DNA of 64,000 nucleotides. Origin: Paenibacillus sp. MMS18-CY102. Lineage in GTDB: Bacteria > Bacillota > Bacilli > Paenibacillales > Paenibacillaceae. Position numbers and translations under genes: made by a program. Under the pieces are notes generated by a model. The model was not told where the DNA came from. It worked only from the letters and a program-made list of their open reading frames with translations, and made no database searches. This document shows, piece after piece, positions 19,101 to 24,924 of the stretch. Positions within the stretch are counted from its first letter, which is position 1. The number at the start of each line of letters is the position of its first letter. Location: NCBI RefSeq assembly GCF_009789195.1, contig NZ_WSTC01000010.1, positions 62,001-126,000 on the forward strand, in the 5' to 3' direction.

Positions 19101-21559
19101 CTCGGGTTTTCCAAACGAGCGGAGCGAAGCATGCCGGCAAGCCCTGCCAGCAGCCTGCCCTCTCTCTCACCTGCGACGACTGCTTGCACTAACACCTTCG
19201 TGCTGCGCTTTTGGCGGAATTCCGATTGAATCTCCGCGAATAGCAGGCTGGCATGCCGATGGAAGGCCGATATAATATCCTCGGGCTCTTCCCCGATGGC
19301 AGCCTTCACGCATCGAACCTCGCTAGCCGGCGATAGTGCGCGAAGATTCGCTGCAAGCTCATCCCCGTTAATCGCAGCACGCTGTCCGCATAGCAGCACA
19401 ATGTGCAAGCCATAGGCCGGCGTATCTTCAGTAGCAACCGGCTGATCATGCTCTTGCCAGCACGGTTCAAGCATTAGCAGCTCAGCTGCATTGCCTTCGC
19501 CTGTGCCTTCGCTAGGTGCAATCGCCTCACCATGGCCCGCAGAGAGGACAGCTTTATCCCCGAGGAGCCGTCCATCGTTCCCTCCGCCAATCGGCTTGAC
19601 TGCCACCCAGTAGCGCTCTCGCGCGAACGGATAAGTAGGCAGGCTTACCCGGCGACGCCGATCGCCATCATGCAGGCGTTCCCATGCCACAGCCTCGCCG
19701 TTCGTCCATTGGATCGCCAGCCCCTCAGCCGCCGCTCTCTCCGGGTCACCGGACAACGGCTGCTCCGCCAGTGCCGTTTCGGTTTCCGCTGCTCGCTTCC
19801 CCGCCCGCTTAACTTTTCCGCTATAAACCCCCGATTCAGCCAAATTGCCTTTACCCATAACAAAGCTGCTTAGCTTCCCATGCAATTCCCGAATGGAGCA
19901 TGCCGGAATCGCCAATCGATGCTCCAACGCATCCCGCCCCATTTGTAACGTATAAGCGATATGGGGCAACTGGTCGTCACCAGCCTCGTTATGCTCCAGC
20001 CAATCCAGCAACCGATGCGCCAGCTCGATCAATTGCCCTTGGCTTTTGGTCGATAACACGATAATGGAAAGCTCAGTACCAGAATTGCCTGCTCCATCTT
20101 CGTGCTCTGCCCCAGCCGATGCCGGCCAATATTCTTCCACGACGAGATGGGCATTAGCGCCTCCCGCCCCGAATGACGAAATGCCTGCCCTTCTATGCTG
20201 CTGCTTGCCATCGATAACAGGGCGCTCCCACTCCCCAAGGCTCGTTTGAATTTTATAAGGGCTCCTATCAAAATCGATGTCCGGATTCGGCGTATCCGCA
20301 TGAAGGGAGGGGACAAGCTGGCCATGCTTCATCTGAAGCAGCACCTTCGCCAAGCCTGCAATGCCCGACGCGCTCTCGCAATGCCCAATATTGGATTTCA
20401 CCGAGCCGATGGCGCAAAATTGCCGCTCTTGCGAAAACATGCGCATCGCCGTGCCCAATCCCGCAATCTCGATCGGATCACCAAGCGCTGTGCCCGTTCC
20501 GTGCGCTTCGATATAACTGATCGTTGCAGGATCAAATCCAGCCTCTTCCCATGCGGCACCAATCACTTGCGCTTGGGCAGCTGGATTAGGGACAGTATAG
20601 CCATTGCTCTTGCCGCCATGATTAATGGCAGAGCTTTTGATAACGCCATAAATATGGTCATTGTCGGCGATTGCTTGCTGAAGCGGTTTTAGTACAACAA
20701 CCCCTACCCCTTCACCCGGCACATAACCGTCGCCCCCGGCTCCGAAGCTTTCACAGCGCCCTTTGGACGAGGTGAATTGGAAACGGGATAACGCCGCATA
20801 TTTGTTCGGATGGACGGATACATTGACGCCGCCCGCAAGCGCCATCGTATTGCTGCCGTTTATTAAACTCTCGCAAGCGAGATGGATAGCCGTCAAGGAC
20901 GAGGAACAAGCTGTGTCGACCGTGAGGGAAGTCCCTTTAAAATCAAAATAGTACGACACGCGATTCGCAATGTTCGAAAGATTCGTAATGAGAGGCGATT
21001 CCGCTCCCCCGTTTACCGTATCGGTGTACAGCTGGTACTCTTGCCAAGTGGCCCCTGCGAACACCCCGATTTTCCCATCGCCTTGCGTGCGCAATGCATT
21101 ACGGGAATACCCGGCATCCTCCAGTGCCTCCCATGCTGTTTGCAAAAACAACCGTTCCTGAGGGTCCATCAGCTCGGCTTCGAGCGGCGAAATATTGAAG
21201 AACAACGGATCGAACTCATCGATCCCGTCAAGAAATCCGCCATAGATGGCGCTTCCCGCTGCCCTAGATTCGCCCGTTTCATTCTTGCCGTAGCCGCCCC
21301 ATCTTTCCTGCCGTTCAGCAGGCAATTCGGAAACAGCGTCCCTGCCCTCTTTCAGCAGAAACCAAAGCTCCTCCATATTCCGGGCTTTCGGGTAGCTTCC
21401 CGCCAAGCCTATGATCGCAATATCTTTCTCGCTAGACGGCTCATGCGCAGCTGGCACTTCCATATTTTTAATGTCGTAGCATAGCTGGACACCTGTTTCC
21501 TTGGCAATGAGCCCTTCCCTGACGCTGTGCAGAATCGAACCAATTATGGCTTCTTTCAT
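13130..21559 (-). CDS. trans-AT polyketide synthase: KS-KR-ACP / KS-DH-KR-[Ser-less ACP]
   Basis: A 2809-residue AT-less PKS. An N-terminal helical stretch (REGLIAKETGVQL) looks like a docking element. Module one: KS (about 45-471; Cys in DTACSSSL near 216, His in HGTGT near 351 and NIGH near 389), KR (TGGAGGLG near 891, QTDYSAAN near 1036, TRD loop), ACP (GIDS near 1186). Module two: KS (about 1290-1718; DTMCSSSL near 1458), DH (HRVQGKRILPG near 1965, HPGMLDS near 2131), KR (IGGAGGIG near 2443; QSNYASGC near 2587 carries Cys where most KRs have Asn). The protein ends in an ACP-like domain whose phosphopantetheine serine is replaced by Ala (GVDA near 2747). The methyltransferase and working ACP of this module start the next protein, so the module is split between KR and cMT. 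GAGG lies 9 nt before the ATG. The gap to the upstream gene is 18 nt. Confidence 0.95.
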   Translation of the reverse strand: MKEAIIGSILHSVREGLIAKETGVQLCYDIKNMEVPAAHEPSSEKDIAIIGLAGSYPKARNMEELWFLLKEGRDAVSELPAERQERWGGYGKNETGESRAAGSAIYGGFLDGIDEFDPLFFNISPLEAELMDPQERLFLQTAWEALEDAGYSRNALRTQGDGKIGVFAGATWQEYQLYTDTVNGGAESPLITNLSNIANRVSYYFDFKGTSLTVDTACSSSLTAIHLACESLINGSNTMALAGGVNVSVHPNKYAALSRFQFTSSKGRCESFGAGGDGYVPGEGVGVVVLKPLQQAIADNDHIYGVIKSSAINHGGKSNGYTVPNPAAQAQVIGAAWEEAGFDPATISYIEAHGTGTALGDPIEIAGLGTAMRMFSQERQFCAIGSVKSNIGHCESASGIAGLAKVLLQMKHGQLVPSLHADTPNPDIDFDRSPYKIQTSLGEWERPVIDGKQQHRRAGISSFGAGGANAHLVVEEYWPASAGAEHEDGAGNSGTELSIIVLSTKSQGQLIELAHRLLDWLEHNEAGDDQLPHIAYTLQMGRDALEHRLAIPACSIRELHGKLSSFVMGKGNLAESGVYSGKVKRAGKRAAETETALAEQPLSGDPERAAAEGLAIQWTNGEAVAWERLHDGDRRRRVSLPTYPFARERYWVAVKPIGGGNDGRLLGDKAVLSAGHGEAIAPSEGTGEGNAAELLMLEPCWQEHDQPVATEDTPAYGLHIVLLCGQRAAINGDELAANLRALSPASEVRCVKAAIGEEPEDIISAFHRHASLLFAEIQSEFRQKRSTKVLVQAVVAGEREGRLLAGLAGMLRSARLENPRLTGQMIELAGAEDEAGLAQKLAESGKAGSRHHIRYSAGRGYTAGWRFANAAGASVGTAAMPWKEGGVYLITGGAGGLGLLVAEAIAREARSASIYLAGRSPLGAVQEGKLERLRAMGATVHYRRANLASQSSAEQLIEGIASECGGRLNGIIHAAGITRDSYVIKKTEQDLHAVLEPKVDGLVHLDEASRDIPLDFFILFSSGASALGNIGQTDYSAANGFMDAYAQYRSGLQADGRRSGRTLSVNWPLWKDGGMHVDASTAAMMERTTGMVPMRTASGLFALYAGLQGTASQLFVMEGDLAKMTGYMLGGTKPEQQETQAAVPDNIPLPADIARSVEGVLKQMLSDVTKLPVARIDAEEPLESYGIDSIMITQLNMKLEEAFGEVSKTLFFEYLALDALAEYLVADYPQDCLRLCGLQAATDGAADGKAAAPGRAAEPQVPQGHAAVAANARQEQLPLPYAEATREPIAIIGISGRYPQADSLEQFWNNLASGTDCITEISPERWPVEGFYEPNKDEAAAQGKSYSKWGGFLDRFASFDPLFFQMSPREAAYIDPQERLLIEECWAAMEDAGYTRERVASTVNRRVGVFTGITKTGYELYGAELWKKGDYAFPHTSFGSAANRISYLFNLQGPSMPIDTMCSSSLTAIHEACEHLYRGECEMAIAGGVNLYLHPSGYVKLSSLGMLSAEGRCRTFGQGADGFVPGEGVGAVILKPLSSAVRDGDQIHAVIRGTGINHGGKTNGYTVPNPTAQAELVRTVLDRAGVDARAVSYIEAHGTGTELGDPIEITGLSQAFRKDTKDTGFCAIGSAKSNIGHLEAAAGIAGLAKVILQMRHRKLVPSLYADKPNPNIPFAKTPFTVQQALTDWKRPIVEVGGERVECPLIAGISSFGAGGANAHLLVEEYVSDSGMDGSAGARAVGPVAVILSARNAGMLAKQAQGLLGRLQNGGLTDNDLANMAYTLQIGREAMEERLGLVVSSAQELSSKLERFLNGGEIGEGMYVGQAVRGQGSAEAALGDDGLGHSAESLLSNRQYGKLLESWVKGMKVDWRRLYDGGDCPRTISLPTYPFSGAQYWLKEMGIDAPKWQQPSLGRAVAGDSKAIGGSREERHPMVQRNTSTLAGLRFSAVFTGDECFLDDHRVQGKRILPGVAYLEMAYASVLAVLDAESLADLRDGRLRLKLSNIAWLRPLEAEGKQVDVHIALELEDDGEIAFKIYTENEAGEVVHGQGNASLHETGQLEPADWAAISARCANRYSAEQCYSAFSSLGIAYGPSHRGVAGLQVGQGELLAELAWPREAEAARSEYTMHPGMLDSVLQAAIGFSIDNASAAPSLPFELSELEIVGDCSSMSMAWLRYSDQGDHNRPIKLIDIDIADQDGNICLRLRGFASRAKEMKRLEESGFEEKLMLAPVWDRAVLEEQGEASGLDEPVWIIGDSGALRDALRSNYPDACVTEPNGSVAIEEWADEAGNAGVIGRIIWLAPSFDPVSNNADRTAYDSPVLQLFRFMKGLLRAGWDTRDLRWTVVTERAVTARAKDEPNPAHASLHGLVGSAAKEYGNWSFQLIDLDGGTVPMDGMLALPSDPEGEPWVYRDEAWYRSKLVPVRFPAQSARSGYRQGGVYVVIGGAGGIGEVWTDYMLRSYQAQIVWIGRRPLDETIQHKLDKLSLLGPVPHYIAADAGDEQALRHAIAETKARFGSIHGVVHSAIVLLDQSLANMEEERFKAGLAAKVDVSIAMVQAFKGEALDFMLYFSSMQSFSKAAGQSNYASGCTFKDAYAIRTGQQLGCAVRVMNWGYWGSVGIVSSDAYKQRMAQAGVGSIEPDEAMEALEALMASPINQLAFMKLTAKPKAKDGVEEWISVPEQAVAPSIANMLSGVSMPPMPMKGKALAVEDSREAEILQALLQATARVLHVTAEEIDPDADLDDWGVDAVTLAGLAEAWSCESGVEVTSGVCLACATLRNISKYAAARHQHQELPAADNGAAPAFVRL
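13185..13425 (-). other. Degenerate C-terminal ACP-like domain without phosphopantetheine serine
   Basis: About 80 residues with ACP layout: a first helix (ILQALLQATARVLHV), a loop with acidic residues, then DDWGVDAVTLAGLAEAW where GxDS is expected. Ala replaces the attachment serine, so no 4'-phosphopantetheine arm can be carried. It ends the 2809-aa synthase, exactly where its module is cut before the cMT of the next protein. A docking or cMT-positioning role is inferred from that location. Confidence 0.75.
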
Positions 21560-21577
21560 CGTTTATAACCTCGCCGA

Positions 21578-23890
21578 TTATATTTTTTGGATGACCCAAT
21601 CCGCCGTTACTTCTCCTGACAAAATGGCTTTCGCCAACTTCTCGATCGATTCCGCTTCTGGCCGTTCCGCTTCATGCTTCGCATGCGGCATGGTCACGCC
21701 ATCCTTCGACAGTGCCTGCATCTGGCTAGGGCATTCGCGTTCAAAGTAGGCAATGAATGCCCCAATCGTTTGATACTCAAAAAATATCGTCTTCGGAAAA
21801 GAGCCAAACTGCTCTTCTAAACGTAAAGATGCAGCAAGCACGGAAGATGATTGGAAGCCGTATTCACCTAGTTCAGAATCTATCGTTAGTGCCGATGCCG
21901 GAACGTCCAGCGCCTCAGCGAACAGTCCGATAAACCAAGCTTCTGCACTCGTCTGCTTCGGCTCGCTGGACGGCTTCACCGCTCGCGATGGCCGGTCGCC
22001 ATTGCCTGCTGCCGCCGCTGCATGTGGATCAACGCCCGCTGATACAGCCGTAGCTGCATTCCCCGGGGAATCAACTCGTGCTTCAACAGGCGCAATCGGG
22101 AAGTGCTGGCGTTGGAATCGGTAGCCGGGCAACGAAACCTTAGTGACATGCAGCGAACGGAAAAAAGGCTCCCAGAGCAGTTCCGCTCCAGAAACCCATA
22201 GCTTCGCCAATTTCGGCCAATTCTGCTCTTCCATCCATACTGCCGCCTTATCGGCTGCACCAGCATCCTTTAATCCCGCTTGCTCCGTCGACCGGATGAT
22301 TCGCCCGCTTGTTGTTTGCCCCTGCTCCCATTCCCTTAGCTGGCTAATGAATGATTCGAGGCTATCAGCCATAATGGCCATACGCTCCGCATAAGCAATT
22401 CGCCCTGTACAAAGCGTAAACATCACATTTTCAGGCGAATAACGATTAGCGTAACGGGCATGCATGGGCATCTCATCCGCAAAAAATCGTATTAACCGAT
22501 TCACTAGCTCGGCAAGCTGCTCCTGTGACGGAGCGGATAACGGAAAGAAATATTGGGCCAGCGGCGTCCGCTCCCCATCCGTCTCCGCATTCTCTTCACA
22601 TATCAAATGGCCCATGTCGCCGCCTGCCCCGAACGACGATATCGTAGCGCGCCTTGGCGCTTCCATCCGCTCGGTGCCGATCTGGAACGAAGGCCGCTTC
22701 CACTCCTGAACGGATTGCAGCAAGTAAAAGGGGCTGTCCTCCATTCGCAGATTCGGATTTACGCTGTCCAGCCGCAGCAGCGGCAGCAGCTTTTCCGACT
22801 CGAACTGCAGCAGCAGCTTCGTCAGCTGAAGCATCGTCGACACCGATTCGCCGTGACCGGCATTCGACTTTACCGTGCCAACAGGAAAGATGCCGCGCAT
22901 GTCCGTAAATGAGCGGAATGCTGTACGCAGCCCTTCCAGCTCAATGGCATCACCTAGCGGCGATCCGTTCGCAGCAGCCTCCACATAGCTGATCGTTTCC
23001 GGCCTAATGCCGGATTTTCGAAAATGCTCCTCCATTAACGCCGCCTGGCGGTTCGGATTAAATGCGCCAAACCATGATGTTTTTCCTTCATTGCGAATAT
23101 GGCTGGATTTGATGATGCCATAAATATGGTCGCGATCCTGCTGGGCTTGTTCTAGCGGTTTGAGCAGCATCGATACGACGCCTTCCGCAGGCACCCAGCC
23201 GTCATCGTTGCCGAACGGGCTTGAATGCGGCTCGCTGGAGGATGAGAGCATATAGGAGGCGGTTGCGTAATGGTCGGGATGCACGATCAGATTCGCTCCG
23301 GTCACAAGCGCGGTGCGGCAATCGCCGCTTTGCAAGCTTCGGCAAGCGAGATGCAGCGCCACAAGCGAAGAACAGCAGCCGGCATCGGTCGTAAAGCTCG
23401 GCCCCTGAAAATTAAAAAAGTAAGCAATTCGGTTATTTAACATATAAGAATGGCTCGATATCGGCAGCAGCTTCTGGTATTCCCCATAGGTAATGCCGCA
23501 GAACAAACCAACATCCGTGCCTAGGCTTGCCGGAGTATACCCTGCATCCTCCATACAAGTCCAAGCTGTCTCCAGCGCAATCCGCTCCTGTGGATCAAGC
23601 GCGAGCACTTCCTCCGGCCGAATATGAAAAAATGATGCGTCAAAACGGTCATGCTCCGGCACGAATGCGCCGTGCTGGCATCTCGTTTTATTGGGCACAA
23701 ACGCCGCTTGCTGTTCCGGTTCGCAATATCTCCGATGGTCCCAACGGCTTGCCGGAACCGGTTCGATGAGATTCGCCCCATCCATCAGCTTGCGCCAAAA
23801 CAACTGATAGTCGATGGATTGTGGAAATCTTCCTCCCAATCCGATAATCGCAATATCGCTTCCTTTCGTTGCCTGTTGGCCGTGTGCCAT
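21578..23890 (-). CDS. Discrete non-elongating ketosynthase-ACP protein (KS0-ACP)
   Basis: A 770-residue free-standing module. The KS fold spans about 12-435 and the post-KS linker continues to about 590, followed by an Ala/Pro-rich linker and an ACP (serine in GFQSSS near 677). The reactive cysteine is kept (DAGCCSSL near 170) and so is the NIGH-type histidine (NAGHGES near 346). The first catalytic histidine is lost: EAHGTGT has become EAAANGS near 305. KS domains lacking this His are known in trans-AT lines as KS0; they transacylate but do not condense with malonyl units. The protein therefore probably relays the chain from the PLP-lyase-bearing synthase to the 2809-aa synthase. Its C-terminus (AILSGEVTADWVIQKI) resembles a helical docking tail. 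AAGGGAG lies 8 nt before the ATG. The gap to the hydrolase gene is 35 nt. Confidence 0.93.
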   Translation of the reverse strand: MAHGQQATKGSDIAIIGLGGRFPQSIDYQLFWRKLMDGANLIEPVPASRWDHRRYCEPEQQAAFVPNKTRCQHGAFVPEHDRFDASFFHIRPEEVLALDPQERIALETAWTCMEDAGYTPASLGTDVGLFCGITYGEYQKLLPISSHSYMLNNRIAYFFNFQGPSFTTDAGCCSSLVALHLACRSLQSGDCRTALVTGANLIVHPDHYATASYMLSSSSEPHSSPFGNDDGWVPAEGVVSMLLKPLEQAQQDRDHIYGIIKSSHIRNEGKTSWFGAFNPNRQAALMEEHFRKSGIRPETISYVEAAANGSPLGDAIELEGLRTAFRSFTDMRGIFPVGTVKSNAGHGESVSTMLQLTKLLLQFESEKLLPLLRLDSVNPNLRMEDSPFYLLQSVQEWKRPSFQIGTERMEAPRRATISSFGAGGDMGHLICEENAETDGERTPLAQYFFPLSAPSQEQLAELVNRLIRFFADEMPMHARYANRYSPENVMFTLCTGRIAYAERMAIMADSLESFISQLREWEQGQTTSGRIIRSTEQAGLKDAGAADKAAVWMEEQNWPKLAKLWVSGAELLWEPFFRSLHVTKVSLPGYRFQRQHFPIAPVEARVDSPGNAATAVSAGVDPHAAAAAGNGDRPSRAVKPSSEPKQTSAEAWFIGLFAEALDVPASALTIDSELGEYGFQSSSVLAASLRLEEQFGSFPKTIFFEYQTIGAFIAYFERECPSQMQALSKDGVTMPHAKHEAERPEAESIEKLAKAILSGEVTADWVIQKI

Positions 23891-23925
23891 ATAGCTCTCT
23901 CCCTTATAGCCTTCATATTAGACTT

Positions 23926-24615
23926 CTATTGGAAATGAAATAGCCGCGACTGATTGCTGCGCATGCGAAATTTGACGAAAGTATCCCGGTTTTCGAGAAT
24001 GAAATAAACATTGTTCGAAAGCAGATGGCCGAGCGTTTGCCCCGGTTTCTCTCCAAAAGAATGGCCCGGGTACACGCGGACAGAAGCGTCCGCCACTCGC
24101 TTGATGCGCTGGATGCTGTCGAACATGTCGTCGGGCGATCCGCCTGGCAGATTGCATATGCCGCAGCCCTCGATAAAAGCCGTGTCGCCTGTAAAAAGGC
24201 TGCCTTCTAGCTTATAGCACATGCCCCCTGCAGTATGGCCCGGGGTTAGTAGGCCCGTAATGGCGGTCCGGCCAAGCCACACGGTAGCGCCATCATCCAA
24301 TAGATGCAAATTCGTGCAGCCAAATCGGTAATAGTCGGCTTCCCTTCTGGACATATAGACATTAACGCCAAATTTGCGAGCCAATGGATCCGCCAGCTGA
24401 ACATGGTCCTCGTGGGAATGGGTAAGCAGAATCATCTCTGGAACGGCTCCGAGCCGAGCCAGCTTTGCTTCAATAAGCTCCATATTCCAGGCTGGGTCTA
24501 CTATAGCCGTCTTGCCCGTATAGGAATCGACAATGATATAGACTTGATTAATGATATTGCCCGAACTCACTCGGAGCATAAATATTTCATAGCCAGCCAT
24601 TTCGTTCATTTCCAT
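23926..24615 (-). CDS. Metallo-beta-lactamase-fold hydrolase, BaeB/PksB type
   Basis: A 229-residue single-domain MBL protein of the glyoxalase II-like family. The full binuclear zinc set is visible: THSHEDH near residue 66, PGHTAGG near 128, GDT near 143 and PGHSFGE near 184. No signal peptide, so cytosolic. Similar stand-alone hydrolases (PksB, BaeB) occur in bacillaene-type trans-AT clusters, where they are usually described as putative hydroxyacylglutathione hydrolases or thioesterases, possibly for clearing stalled chains. Assignment to that group rests on size, motifs and context. Here the gene sits directly downstream of the synthase carrying the cysteine-lyase-like domain, so a sulfur-related hydrolytic role is also possible. 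AGGGTGG lies 9 nt before the ATG. It is the first gene after a leader with an intrinsic terminator. Confidence 0.85.
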   Translation of the reverse strand: MEMNEMAGYEIFMLRVSSGNIINQVYIIVDSYTGKTAIVDPAWNMELIEAKLARLGAVPEMILLTHSHEDHVQLADPLARKFGVNVYMSRREADYYRFGCTNLHLLDDGATVWLGRTAITGLLTPGHTAGGMCYKLEGSLFTGDTAFIEGCGICNLPGGSPDDMFDSIQRIKRVADASVRVYPGHSFGEKPGQTLGHLLSNNVYFILENRDTFVKFRMRSNQSRLFHFQ

Positions 24616-24661
24616 TATGATGTACCACCCTGATTTTCTGGAGCAATAGCCTGTCTACCCT

Positions 24662-24715
24662 TTAAACAAAAAAACTGCCGCTCCAAGGCCCGATAAAGAC
24701 CTTAAAGCGGCAGTT
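24662..24715 (-). terminator. Rho-independent terminator upstream of the hydrolase gene
   Basis: On the minus strand AACUGCCGCUUUAAGG pairs with CCUUGGAGCGGCAGUU, a 16-bp stem with two G-U pairs and an 11-nt loop. A U-rich tract (UUUUUGUUU) follows immediately. It lies 195-250 nt after the stop of the 5749-aa synthase gene and about 47 nt before the hydrolase start. It could end the upstream transcript, act as an attenuator for the downstream genes, or both. Confidence 0.92.
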
Positions 24716-24726
24716 CCATAAACATT

Positions 24727-24786
24727 CGGGCATAGCTCTGCCATGTCGTCTGCGCGCTCGTTCGCGCACACTACTGGCAACACCCG
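24727..24786 (-). ncRNA. Structured leader element (nested hairpin) before the terminator
   Basis: Three nested helices can be drawn on the minus-strand RNA: CGGG/CCCG (24786-24783 with 24730-24727), UGCCA/UGGCA (24779-24775 with 24743-24739) and UGCGCG/CGCGCA (24768-24763 with 24756-24751). The apical loop is AACGAG and the two internal loops are asymmetric. It ends 11 nt before the terminator stem. It does not match the riboswitch or T-box consensus patterns I know. The helices are seen directly; a regulatory role is inferred. Confidence 0.5.
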
Positions 24787-24864
24787 CCGTATGACATTCC
24801 ACTATTATTCTGACGTGCCGAAACAGCGATCAAAATCGTTTGGGAAATTAATCCTAATAAGAAA

Positions 24865-24894
24865 ATACTATCTCCAATCGCGCATGAATGTCAA
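24865..24894 (-). promoter_or_regulatory. Candidate sigma-A promoter for the hydrolase and downstream synthases
   Basis: TTGACA (24894-24889) is a perfect -35 box. After an 18-nt spacer comes TAGTAT (24870-24865), four of six matches to the -10 consensus. Transcription would start near 24858, giving a leader of roughly 240 nt before the hydrolase start codon. Confidence 0.5.
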
Positions 24895-24924
24895 GGCAGT
24901 TCACCATTATGATTAGAATTACAT

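Larger units (their letters stand above)
24616..24924 (-). other. 309-nt intergenic leader region inside the PKS gene series
   Basis: The only gap longer than 65 nt in the window. Read on the minus strand it holds, in order, a sigma-A-like promoter, an unpaired AT-rich stretch, a nested hairpin (24786-24727), a strong intrinsic terminator (24715-24662) and the ribosome site of the hydrolase gene. I see no coding potential in it. Confidence 0.8.

Noticed and set aside
21860-21900. ACP of the KS0 protein as inactive
   Set aside because: The usual Asp is Gln (GFQSS), but the phosphopantetheine serine is present, so I treat it as functional.
23926-24615. Type II thioesterase
   Set aside because: The THxHxDH and later zinc ligands show a metallo-beta-lactamase fold, not an alpha/beta hydrolase with GxSxG.
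24662-24786. Known riboswitch or T-box leader
   Set aside because: I compared the leader by eye with T-box, TPP, c-di-GMP, SAM, preQ1, guanidine and cobalamin patterns from memory. UGGAACUGCCGC looks slightly like the T-box UGGNACCGC, but specifier and stem I features are missing.
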